Below, piece by piece: positions 16,910 to 27,600 of a DNA stretch of 64,000 bases. Below the pieces are notes generated by a model. That model made no database searches. It was not told the origin of the DNA and worked only from the letters and a program-made list of their open reading frames with translations. Both the position numbers and the translations under genes were made by a program. This DNA comes from Candidatus Chloroploca asiatica (GTDB taxonomy: Bacteria; Chloroflexota; Chloroflexia; Chloroflexales; Chloroflexaceae), in assembly GCF_002532075.1 (NCBI RefSeq), contig NZ_LYXE01000090.1:186001-250000 (forward strand), written 5' to 3'. Within the stretch, counting starts at the first letter, position 1, and each line of letters begins with the position of its first letter.

Positions 16910-17751
16910 AGCTTGCCGAAATGTATGAGGCCGTGTTAGCCGCGTATCCACCCGAGCAACGCATGGTGGCGGGAGAGCGGTGGACAGTCATACAGGCAGG
17001 CACCGGCCCAACGGTCGTGCTCTTACCAGGCGGTTTTGGCCTGGCGACAACTTCATTTCAATACATTGCCGCACTTGCATCTGACTATCATGTGCTCGCG
17101 TTGAGCTACCCGCCCCGGCTTGATCAGGTTGCGCAGCTTGCCTCCGGGGTGATTGCGCTCCTCGACGCTTGTGGTGTTGACACGGCGAGTATCGTCGGCG
17201 GCTCGGCCAGTGGCGGCGTTGCCCAGGTACTCGTGCGCCGCTACCCGCAGCGCATCGCGAAGCTCATCCTTGCGCAGACAGGCGTGCCACAGCCAAGGCG
17301 GGCGTGGTTCGATCAGTTGATTGCCAGGGCATGTGAACAGTTACCAGCCGCGTTCATGCTTGGCTGCTTACGGCTGACCGTCTATGCCTTTTTACCGGGC
17401 CAGACAGAAGCGATAATCTTCTGGCGTCGGCACTTTGCCAACGTCATTGGCGAGCAAACACGCGCCAGCCTGGCTGCACGTTTCCACACCCTGGCTGACT
17501 ACGACCACAACTATCGCTTCAGTCCCGAGGATCTTCAGGCCTGGCCTGGCACCATTGCGATCATTGAATCACCCCAGGATCGTATGCTACCTGCGCATGA
17601 ACAAGCCGCGCTACGCAGCCTCTACCCTCAGGCCACCGTCTACCGTTTGGCAGGAACCGCCCACCGCGACAGCGTAACCAACCCGATGCCACAGATCAGC
17701 GTCTTGCGGGCAATCCTTGAAGGAGCAAGCCTGCCTACACATTGCCTGTAG
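16906..17751 (+). CDS. Alpha/beta hydrolase
   Basis: This 281-residue alpha/beta-fold hydrolase has an oxyanion-region LLPGGFG, nucleophile elbow GGSASGG (Ser), an acid in ESPQDRML and a C-terminal His in GTAHRDSV, giving a complete catalytic triad. No signal peptide is visible. It is the last gene of the glycosyltransferase operon and is translationally coupled to it. It may remove an acyl group from the glycolipid or its precursor, but this is inference; esterase, lipase and lactonase activities cannot be told apart from sequence. Confidence 0.85.
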   Translation: MKLAEMYEAVLAAYPPEQRMVAGERWTVIQAGTGPTVVLLPGGFGLATTSFQYIAALASDYHVLALSYPPRLDQVAQLASGVIALLDACGVDTASIVGGSASGGVAQVLVRRYPQRIAKLILAQTGVPQPRRAWFDQLIARACEQLPAAFMLGCLRLTVYAFLPGQTEAIIFWRRHFANVIGEQTRASLAARFHTLADYDHNYRFSPEDLQAWPGTIAIIESPQDRMLPAHEQAALRSLYPQATVYRLAGTAHRDSVTNPMPQISVLRAILEGASLPTHCL

Positions 17752-17762
17752 CAGACCTAGAC

Positions 17763-17891
17763 CCAATACCTTGCACATAAGGTTGACCCGTGTTGACGCA
17801 AAGACACAAAGCTGCGCATGCAGATCCATTAAACCTTTGCGCCTCTGCGCCTTTGCGTCACATAACCCGACTTGTTTGCAAGGTCTTGAAC
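17763..17891. repeat. Dispersed foldback repeat, copy 2
   Basis: Reading on the minus strand this repeats the element at 1679-1786: ctttgcgtcaacacgggtcaa and gcaaggtattgg match almost base for base. Arms gttgacgcaaagacacaaag and cctttgcgcctctgcgcctt fold back on each other, and outer ends ccaataccttgca and tgcaaggtcttg form a second, imperfect inverted pair. It fills the gap between the hydrolase and the stop of the cyclase gene. Confidence 0.8.
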
Positions 17892-20800
17892 CTAGACCAG
17901 GCGCGCTTCGGCAACGGCCTCGTCGGTTGTGAGCGTCTGGCCGTGGGCATAAGCAGCAGCCTGTTGCTCTTGGCTAAGCGCCATGCGAGCCGGTGCCAGA
18001 GCCTCATCGAGTTGGGCCTGTTCGGGCGACGAAAGAGGCGAGCCGGTCGCCTCACGCAGGCTCGCAGCAGCAGCAGCGAGGCAGAGAGCACGTTCAGGTT
18101 GCCCGGTGAGACCGGCAAGCACACCGACATCTTCAAGCAGATAGGGCAACGCCCAGCGGTCGCCAAGATCCGCATTGATGGTCAGAGCTTCACGATAGAG
18201 CAGCCTGGCGGTTGCGTAGTCGCCTTCAGCGGTGGCTACCTTGCCAAGGTTGTTCAGCGAAATTGCGATCGCATGGCGGTCACCAGTTGCCCGTTCAAGG
18301 GCCAACGACTCTTCAATATAGCCCCGCGCCACCTTATAGTCACCGATCTCGATGGCAAGCATGCCCAGGTTGCCCAGCGAATTGGCGATCCAGAGCGGGT
18401 TACCGGCCTCGCGACGCACGGCGAGGCTAGCTTCAAAAGAGTGGCGGGCCCGATCCACGTCACCCTGGTGGAAGGCCACAATGCCAAGATTGCTCAACGC
18501 TTTGCCCTGCATAATCAGATCACCACATTCACGCTGGATCGCCAGACTTGCCTCATAGTGCGCCTGGGCAAGAGCATACTCACCTGTATGCATGGCCGTT
18601 GTCCCGGCATAGTTCAGCGTCTCGGCCAGACCAGCCTGATCGTTGAGCAGCGTAAAGGCCGTCATCGCTTCGTCAAGCCAGGGCTGAGCCTCGGCGAAGC
18701 GGCCCTGTTTGCGCAACAGTTCGCCAATTAGCGCACGAGCCAGCGCTGCGTCCCGCGGCTGATCCTGGGCAAGCGCCAGATTCAACGCCAGTTCATAGCG
18801 CAGATACGCCTCGTCCCACCGCCCAACCAGATCGAGCACATTACCAAGACGAAGCAGTGGCTCAATCTGGGCTTCGGGGGGAACAAGCGCGAGCAACCGC
18901 GTAAGATAATCAATGGTCGCTGCATTCGCATAGATTAACTGCGCAGCAACCCCCGCTCGCCATAAATATTCCCGCCGTTTGCCAACATTTTCGCTGCGAT
19001 CATAGTGAAAAGCGAGCAGATCAACCAGTTGCTCCTCCCCGGCATTGCGCTGCTCAAGATAGTGACCAATTTGCTCGTGAAGCATCGCCCGTGTTGCAAA
19101 AGACAAGCTCTCGTAGGTCACTTCCTGGGTCACAATATGCTTGAAGAGATAGGTCAATTCAGGATCAGGGCTATCGAGCGGAGTTAATTCGAGGGTGCTC
19201 AGATTTTCCAGTTCACGCCGCACCCGCTCTTGCTGACCCAAAAAAGAACCCATTCCCCAGAGAATCGTCGCAGGGAAGAGACGACCAATGACACTCGCTA
19301 CTTTCAACAGGTTCCGCTGGCTTTCCGTGAGCCGATCCACCCGACTGAGAATCAGGCTATGCAGGCTTGGAGGGAGTTCAAGGCTGCTCAAGACACCTGG
19401 ATCACGAGGATCGATGCCCTGGTCACGCATAAAGTTGAGCAATTCTTCCACATAAAAAGGGTTGCCCTGGGTCCGCGCATTCACTTGTTCGATTAGATGT
19501 TCTGGGATGGCTTCCAGAGTGCCAAAAAATTGCTGGAGCTTCAGTTGCACCAGGGTCGCGACTTCGTCAGGCAAGAGGTTATCGAGTGGCACTGCGCGGA
19601 AAGAGGGCATCTGCGTGATAACTCTCTTGATGCGTTGCTCGCTTTGGAGCGGACGATAGGCCATCAGGATGAGAACGGGCATCGTCGAGAGTGTACGGCC
19701 CAGCACTTCCAGCAGATCATGCGAGAGCGCATCCATCCAGTGGCAATCTTCAAGCACAATCATCAGGGGATGAATACTGGCACGCGCACGCAGGCAGGTC
19801 ACCAGCAAAGCTTCGAGCGATTCTTTCCGCAGCTTTGCACCGAAATCGATTGTTAATTCATTGTCGGGAATAGATATATTAAGAATCGCGCCAAGCAATG
19901 GCAAGCGCGGTACGAGCGTCGCGTCAAGTTGCTCGAGTTCGGTTGCAAGACTGTTGATCTGTGCTGCCACCGTAGCCCGTGGATCAAGGCCAAAGAAGGC
20001 ACGCCAGACGTTCTGCCAGACCAGATAGGGCGTATTGGTGCCATAGGATTGGCAGGCACCACCATAGACCACCAGATTCTGGCGCGAAGCCGCCCGCACG
20101 ACCTCGGCCACCAGGCGCGATTTGCCCATGCCCGCCTCGGCAACAATGCCAACCACCTGACCATCGCCCCGTTGGGCCATTTCAAGACGGCCCAGCACAA
20201 ACGCTAACTCGGTCTCGCGCCCAACCATTGGTAGCACATAACGTGGTTCGTGCAGGCGGATCGTATCGCGATCAGCGCTGATCAGGCGATAGGTCGCAAC
20301 TGGCTCAGACTTGCCCTTGACCATGATGGGAGCGAGTGGTTCCCAGGTAAAGCGATCACCAGTGGCCCGCCACAGCGTATGGCTCACCAGAACCTGCCCC
20401 ACCGTTGCATGTTGCATCAAGCGAGCCGCCATATTTACTTCGTCACCAAGCACACCATAGGTACGCCGAGTGATCCCTCCATATGCGCCCGTACGGGCAC
20501 GGCCCTGGCTCAAGCCAATCTGAAACTGGTCAAGATAGTCAACCTGCCATTCACGCAGCTCAAGTGCAGCCATCACGGCGCGCACAGGATCATCTTCGTG
20601 GGCCACCGGGGACCCAAAGGCTGCGTAGAAGAAACTACCTTTATCGCCAATGGTCAATTGCAACACATAGGCATCGTAAGTGCGCAGCATCCGTTGCGCC
20701 TGTAGCATAAAGTCGTTCAGTTTGGTCTGGGCATCAGGATCGTGGTCATAGTCGATCCCGCCAAAACGCACAAAGAGAGCCACCACTGGGCGCAACTCGG

Positions 20801-21602
20801 TGAGAAACTCTCCCATCCCGACCTGCAAGCGTTCGAAGATTGGTGGCAACATCCACTGACGATAGGCTGTTGCGTCAAGGGCCGTCTCGGGCAAGGTTGG
20901 CCATGGCGCAGGTGCCGCAACGGTACGCAACCCATGCAACACGGCAAAACGTGCGCTACCGGCAGGATCAACGTGCCACTCTCCAACGTTTGCCAGTTCG
21001 CCCAGCGCAAGCGCGGTTGCTTCGTCAAACACTACCTGGCCCTGCTGGGCCAGATGCTCGGCTTCCGCCATACGCTGGAGCGTATCGCCAGCCAGGACAT
21101 CGAGGATCTGAATAGATGGGTCGCCAACGAGAAAGCGGCGCACGGCACCACTGGCAACACCAACTTTGATCGCCAGACGAAACCTGCCAGCGCCTGCAAC
21201 CTCAAGCTCCTCAAAGGCTGCCATTGCCTGTTGCAAGGCAAGTGCACACGTTGCCGCGCGATGTGCCGCCCCCCTCGGATCTGCATCCGAGGTCCCACCT
21301 TCAGATGCGGCCGGAGCGATGGCGTCGAACCAGCAGGTAATGGCATCCCCGGCAAAACCAAGTACCGAGCCGCCATACCGGTCGACTTCGGCAACCAGGG
21401 CATCATAGACACGGTTGAGTTGACGCGGTAGTTCTTCGGCTCCACGTTGGGGCCCAAGCGCCCGCACGAGCGATTCGGTCAGGGGGGTGAAGCCAGAGAT
21501 ATCGGCGAACAGGGCCGTACCGCTGGTCTGTTCAGGAAGCGTGTGACCATGAGCCAGTGCCTGACGCCGATCCATCGGGATATAGGCGAGGGGCGATTCC
21601 AT
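17892..21602 (-). CDS. Class III nucleotide cyclase with AAA/STAND ATPase and TPR repeats
   Basis: This is a 1236-residue cytoplasmic signalling protein. The first cyclase domain (about 25-230) keeps both metal Asp residues (FADISGFT, Asp34; FAGDAITCWF, Asp86). A second cyclase-like domain (about 265-440) has VRFGGID in place of the first metal site, so it is probably a partner or regulatory half. An ATPase follows from about 465, with Walker A EAGMGKS near residue 490 and VLEDCHWMD. The C-terminal 400 residues are TPR units (LGNLGMLAIEIGDYKVARGY and similar). The order matches cyclase/STAND regulators that make cAMP or cGMP in response to a ligand or protein. The start has an AGGAG site that includes the stop codon of the peptidase gene 12 bp upstream. 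Confidence 0.9.
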   Translation of the reverse strand: MESPLAYIPMDRRQALAHGHTLPEQTSGTALFADISGFTPLTESLVRALGPQRGAEELPRQLNRVYDALVAEVDRYGGSVLGFAGDAITCWFDAIAPAASEGGTSDADPRGAAHRAATCALALQQAMAAFEELEVAGAGRFRLAIKVGVASGAVRRFLVGDPSIQILDVLAGDTLQRMAEAEHLAQQGQVVFDEATALALGELANVGEWHVDPAGSARFAVLHGLRTVAAPAPWPTLPETALDATAYRQWMLPPIFERLQVGMGEFLTELRPVVALFVRFGGIDYDHDPDAQTKLNDFMLQAQRMLRTYDAYVLQLTIGDKGSFFYAAFGSPVAHEDDPVRAVMAALELREWQVDYLDQFQIGLSQGRARTGAYGGITRRTYGVLGDEVNMAARLMQHATVGQVLVSHTLWRATGDRFTWEPLAPIMVKGKSEPVATYRLISADRDTIRLHEPRYVLPMVGRETELAFVLGRLEMAQRGDGQVVGIVAEAGMGKSRLVAEVVRAASRQNLVVYGGACQSYGTNTPYLVWQNVWRAFFGLDPRATVAAQINSLATELEQLDATLVPRLPLLGAILNISIPDNELTIDFGAKLRKESLEALLVTCLRARASIHPLMIVLEDCHWMDALSHDLLEVLGRTLSTMPVLILMAYRPLQSEQRIKRVITQMPSFRAVPLDNLLPDEVATLVQLKLQQFFGTLEAIPEHLIEQVNARTQGNPFYVEELLNFMRDQGIDPRDPGVLSSLELPPSLHSLILSRVDRLTESQRNLLKVASVIGRLFPATILWGMGSFLGQQERVRRELENLSTLELTPLDSPDPELTYLFKHIVTQEVTYESLSFATRAMLHEQIGHYLEQRNAGEEQLVDLLAFHYDRSENVGKRREYLWRAGVAAQLIYANAATIDYLTRLLALVPPEAQIEPLLRLGNVLDLVGRWDEAYLRYELALNLALAQDQPRDAALARALIGELLRKQGRFAEAQPWLDEAMTAFTLLNDQAGLAETLNYAGTTAMHTGEYALAQAHYEASLAIQRECGDLIMQGKALSNLGIVAFHQGDVDRARHSFEASLAVRREAGNPLWIANSLGNLGMLAIEIGDYKVARGYIEESLALERATGDRHAIAISLNNLGKVATAEGDYATARLLYREALTINADLGDRWALPYLLEDVGVLAGLTGQPERALCLAAAAASLREATGSPLSSPEQAQLDEALAPARMALSQEQQAAAYAHGQTLTTDEAVAEARLV

Positions 21603-21614
21603 CGGTTGTGACTC

Positions 21615-24600
21615 CTACGGCAACATCTGCGATCCCGTTGCTGCCAAGCACGGCACGGGATCAGCAAGAAGCTTGACGAAACGTGTCTGGCCTTTCTCTA
21701 CCGGCGCAAGGCTGACTGGGGTCACCAGGATGCACCGATCCGCTTTGTTGCGAGCCTGCTTGTAGATGGTGGCATACGGGATACCGTCTTCGACATAGAA
21801 ACCGCACAATTCGCCATTGTCACGCGCTCCGTTCGTACGCCCTACCAGCGCCCACCCATCTTTCACGGCACCATCGTAGTCGCCAAGCCCGGCTGCTTCA
21901 ATGTTGCGCTCGATCCAGACGCGTGCCCCCTGCTGCCGCGCACGGTAGAGGATCTGGTTGACAACCCAGGTCTGTTGCGCCGGAGTCTCATCAACCAGGC
22001 CATCAGACGTGATCGCACGTACTTCAAAGAGGTAACTACCGTTGGCAAGTCCCTGGTAACGTATCGGGCTGACACATGGCGCAAAGCTCGCCGGTTCATC
22101 TTGCTTGCTCAAGCGGCACTCGAAGCGCAACGCGTCTGCTCCACTTCCGCTAAAGCTTATGGTTGCAACCGAATCGCTGATCGTCTCGCTCGGGCCGCTG
22201 AGGATCATGGTGTCGAGTGCTATGCCGCCCTCGATCGTCAGGCTGCCCGTTGCAGTCGCAGGCAGATAACGAGCCTCATTTTCGGTGAGCAGACCGGTGG
22301 GGCCGGGTACAAGCAGATAGGTGACGGCAAACGGGTAGGTGCCTGGGGCAAGCGGTGGCACGGCAAAGCTCGCAACCCCGGTGGGGCCAGTCAACCCCGT
22401 GATCACCTGGTCACCAACATTCAGGTAGAGCCGCGCTCCTCTGATCCCTCCGTTGGTATCAGTGAGCGTTGCCGTGATCCGTGACGGATCGCCAGGCTCG
22501 ACCCTGGCGGTTAACACCGGTTGTTGTTTCGCTACATCAAGGCTGGCCTCAATCCGAGTTGGCTGCAGCGCAAGGCTACCCCCAAAGGTCGCGCCGACAA
22601 CCTGTTGGCCCGTGCTAAACATCACGAGGGTGAAGGTGGCTTCGCCGACGCTATTTGTGGGCACCGTAACCGTCTGTGCCCCAATGCTCAAGCTGATGGG
22701 CTGATCCGCCAGGTTGACGGCACCGTTGGCACTCAACCGAGCTATAAAGGTTGCGGGCTGACCGAAAGTTGCGCCCACAGGGACTTCCAGGTTGAGACTC
22801 GTTGCGACTGCATTCGCGGGCGTTGTTGGTACGGGCGGCGGCGGTGGCTCAATAACGGCTCCATTCACAAAACCACCAGCCTGAAAATAGAGGCCCAGAT
22901 TGGTGTTCATCGCCGTCAAACCCGCCGCATTCACGGCCTGCACAAAGAAGGCGAAACCCTCTGTGCCTTCGGGAAGCAGATAACTGCCCTCCCAGTCCGA
23001 CGGATCAGCCTCGCCGGGGCCAAGTTGCATTGATTGCCACTGACCGGCGAGCGGGCCACGTGCGGCTGTAAAGGTGACCCAAACTTCGCGCATCGGGACA
23101 CCGCCGCCATTGGCTGAAATCTCGAAATCCACGCGGTCGTCATCACGGCTAAAGATCACAACGGGGATCGCCGGTGCTCCGGCCAAGGCCGGATTGAACC
23201 CGTTGGCATCAACCGCTGTCTGATCACTATAAAAGAGGCGGAAGTCCGATGCACCATCGTAGTAGCGCAGCGTGCCCTCGATCTGATCGGGATTCGCCAG
23301 GAATTGCGCCGGAGTTAGTTGCAGACGAGTGCGCTCGCCGCCTGTGATCCCGATCAGTTCACCAATCCGATTGATCGTCCACCACTGTTCAGGATAGAAC
23401 GCCTCGGTGGGGAAGGTGATATGCACGCCACGCAATTCGGTTGCCGGAGCGCCAGTCAATGGCAGCACATTGTACGCCTCGCTGTAGCGGCTGCGCAACA
23501 AGATCGCGCCACGCAATTGCTGCCCCTCTTGCCCAACACGATACTGGACAACCGGCAAGACGGGTTCGCCAGGGCGGGCGATGACATCATCGGGTGTTGC
23601 CCCACGCACATAGGTCGCCTGCACCGTGGCTCCACTCCCAAGGGTTGTCACGTCCAGCGTCTCGACCGTCAAGTCTGGCCTGACGGTCACCTCGGCAACC
23701 TGCACACGGTAGAGTTCGTCTGGGGTGCCAATGGATGTAAAGCTGTCGGGCAACGGTGGCAACGCCTCTGGCCCGAGCCGTGCACCTGGCATATTGATGC
23801 GCGTCATCGGCAGGCCAAAGATCGCACTGATCGTCAGGGTCTTTTTGTCAATCCCTCGAATAACAGCCGAGTCGAGCAAGTAACGCTGCTTGGCCAGCAC
23901 CAGGGCCTCGCCAACCGCTACTTCATCGCCCAGCGGTGACGTTGGGTCACGATCAATGCGAAGTTGGTCAAAGAAGTTTGAGTAGAGCTTTTCGGCAAAC
24001 TCGATAAACTGGGTATCACCATACTGGTACCCCGTCCCCGCCACCAGGGTTGTTCCCCGGCGAGCAAAGAACTGCGCCCAATCGGGTTGGTCAGTTGCCC
24101 CCGGAATCGCCGCACCGTCGGGTGTGTTGTAGCCCGAATGACATCCCGGGCTGACCACCAGTGCGCCAGCCAGTCGCGATGCGCCAAGATTGGCAAGATC
24201 GGCAGTCCGGAGCACGGTAGCATAATCAGCGGCTTTGAGTGCACCATCGCTGAAATGACCCGCCAGGTAGAGCAGGTCGTAGTCTCCGTTGCTCAACGCA
24301 CTACGCAGATCATCGGCGGTCCACGTTCCCGGCAACTGGTAGCTGTCAGTACTCGGCGAAAGCAGGGTTGCCGCAGCCTGATCCGTGCCCAGGCTCAGGC
24401 TCTCGGCAATCGCACTCGCCGACTCAAAGTGGAAATCGTATCCGCTCACAAACGAACTTGTCGGCACCACAACGCCATCAGTTGCAAGGTACCGATTCAG
24501 CATCGTCATTGCCTCGTTTGCCGTTTCGACCAGTCGGCCAACCGGCAGATCCGGGATCGCCAGGCGCGTCGTGCGGAAACTGACGGTAAAGCGTGCGCCA

Positions 24601-27600
24601 TACTCATCTTGGCCGAGAATATAACCGAGCCGTAACGCTGCTTCGGAGCTACTGTTATTGTCGACGGGTGGCTTGAATTCGCTCTCATTGCCAAGCAACG
24701 CTTGATCAGGGTAACGGAAGAAGGGGATGACGTCATCGCCACCAATCAGCACGATATACCGCAGATTCGGATTCAAGGCACGATAGCGGTCGATGAGTGC
24801 CTTGATCTCGCCCGCGACGATATTCTTCGCCTCGGGGCAACTGATATTCGCGTCGGCGTTCGCATGTGCTGCCGCAATACGCGCATCCAATCCTACATCA
24901 ATCAGGACACCGCCAATCTCAGGGCGTGCCATAAATGTGCCAAGCAGCGTTTGCAACTGGGTCAACTCGCTGGCACTGCTGGGTAGTCGACTCAGATCGG
25001 TGAGCACCAGGGTCTGATACGCTCCTGCCTGAGCAGCTAACCCATTGATGTCGACAGCAGGCGGCACCACATTCACACAGTTGCTCTCGCTCGTGGCCGC
25101 CGTGAGGGTAAAAGGTTGCACAGGATCATAGGCACCATTGCGTCCATAGACGGCAATGTAGATGCGCCCGCGTTCATTGAAGGTGTTGAGCGCCAGCGTG
25201 CGTGGCAGCGTTCCTTCAATATCAGTATATGCAAGCAAGCCACTGTCAACCACAATGCTTGCCAGGTCTGAGGCTTTGAAGGGTGAGGCTTTGAAGGGCG
25301 ACGCCTTAAACGGCGAGGCTTTGAAGGGTGACGCCTTGAAGGGTGACGCCTTGAAGGGCGAGGCTTTGAAGGGTGACGCCTTAAACGGCGAAACAACCGC
25401 CTCGGCCAACAGATTCGGCTGAAAGGCGTCTGGGGCAAAAGCCAGGCTGGTGAAAGCCTCTGGGCTATAGAGCTCGGGAGCCAGCGTATTGGTAATAAAG
25501 TTGCTCGCCTCAATCGCTGTATAGTCAATCTGGGTCTGGGCAAGCGCAAGCGTTGTGGTCAAATCGTTCGTCGCAGCCGCAAGGATCTCTTCGGCGCGCG
25601 CATTGAGATCATTAAAAAGGGCCACATCATAGCCTGCAGGCAGGTTCGTCAGGTTGACCACCAGACGGCTGAGTGGCTCCACTTCCACATAGTACCAGCG
25701 CACCTGCTCAGCAAGGGCTAGTTGCTGACTTGCACTCGAATTGGCCCTACCGAGCGGCAGCGCTTGGTACCAGACGGTATTGTCAGGCCCAACCGGGGCG
25801 CATGTTGCCAATGCCGAGCTATTGCCCGCACTATCGGTTGCCGTTGCCGTAACAAAGCTCCCTATGCCAGTCGCAAGAGTACGTGTCATTGGCACGGTAC
25901 CATCTTCGTCGGTGACAACCTCGAAGGTGTCGAGCAAGGTACGAGCCTCGGCATTGCCCCCGGCAGCACAAAATTCACCCCCAAAGAGCTGTACGGTGTA
26001 CGTCATATTGCCCGTACCGGTCAACAGCCACCCTTGTACATTTGCCTGTCCTGCTACCGGAAAGTCAGGGATCGCCGTGGTAATCGTTGGGGCACGTTGA
26101 TCGTTATTCGCCCCATTGCGCAAAACAACGCTGCTGCCGTTGTTGTAGATGCGATTGCCAAAGATACGATTCGCATTCGTGGTGGCTCCTTCAATCAGGA
26201 TCGCCTGCTCTCCATGCCCGGCAATCACATTGCCGGCCCCGTTGGCCAGACCGCCAATCGTATTATTATTGGCCCCACCATTGAGCCAGATGCCGAGGTT
26301 GCCCGAGCCAAAGGTATTCACAACCGCATTGCCCGTGACATTGACGCCGATATGGTTGCCCTCGATCCGGTTGCCGGATCCACTGGGTGCTGCCACATCA
26401 ATGCCGTACGCAGTGTACCCCCCGATCACGTTGCATGCCCCGCTACAAACCCCGCCCGGCGTGACCCCGGTTGTGCCACCAATCAGGTTATTGCTGCCCG
26501 TCACGAGCATCGCCACCCCATTAATGCCAAGCGATGCCGTCCCTGTCGCATTCGTCCCCAGATAATTGCCCTGTATGACATTATTGCTGGATGCGGCGAC
26601 CCGGATCTGCTCGAAGTCATTGCCGGCGATCAGGTTGCGTTGACTCGCCAGGACACCGCCGATGAGATTGTTGTCTGAACCATTGAGGAAGATCCCGATC
26701 TGGCCGTTGCCCTGATCAAGCGAACCGCTCGCATCAGTGCCTATCATGTTGCACTGAAAGCTATTGTTGCTTCCATCAACAAAAATACCATGGGCCTGAA
26801 AGCGGTTGATCACAAGTCCACGCACAGTGCTGCCACTTGCGTTTTCAGCCAGGATAAGGCCGAAGGAAGCCCCCGGAGCGCCGCTCAATTCGATCGTCAG
26901 CGTTGGCGGCCAGGTTGCACAACTTGCCCCCGGTTGCGTCAGGCCATCAAGCATGACCGGTGCGGTGATTGGTGGAAGATCAGTGTCCAGGGCAATCGTC
27001 TGCACGCCTGTCCCCGGAAGGGCAAAGCTGATCGTATCTAATTCTGGTGTCTCGTTCGCATCGAGAATTGCCTGCCGCAGCGAGCCAGGGCCACTGTCGT
27101 TGATATTCGTTACAACAAGCAGGTCATCAAACTCGATTGCACCAAGATCACAGGCACCATCAGACGCACGGACAACACCACGCTGATCGGTCGGCGCACA
27201 GGTCGCCAGATCGCCAGCGTTGCGCGCCGGGCTCGTACGATCGAGGCTGTAAAAAAGTCCGGATGGGTCAAGGGCCAGGCCAGGATTCGCCTCGCTAAAC
27301 CCAGGGCAACTGCCGCCAGGTCCTTCAAGATTCGTCCCACTCTCAGGACTCAAGGCTTCGATTGAGCAGTTTGGCCGAAAGAAGCTGGTATGACCAGTGA
27401 TGATCGAATTATTGATCGTAAAGACCGCCAGGGCCGAGCTTCCATAGATGCCACCGCCCTCGCTGATTTCTCCTGACACAATATTGTCAGCGATCGTGAC
27501 ATTGTTGAGCGTGATCGTACCACTCGTGGCAAAGATGCCACCCCCATAGCTCTCGTAGCCAATGGCTTCGTTCCTGCTAATGGTTGAATTCTCGATCACC

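Noticed and set aside
25073-25549. Arg/Pro-rich open frame across the SPFKA array
   Set aside because: It is a frame-shifted reading of the 15-bp repeats inside the peptidase gene.
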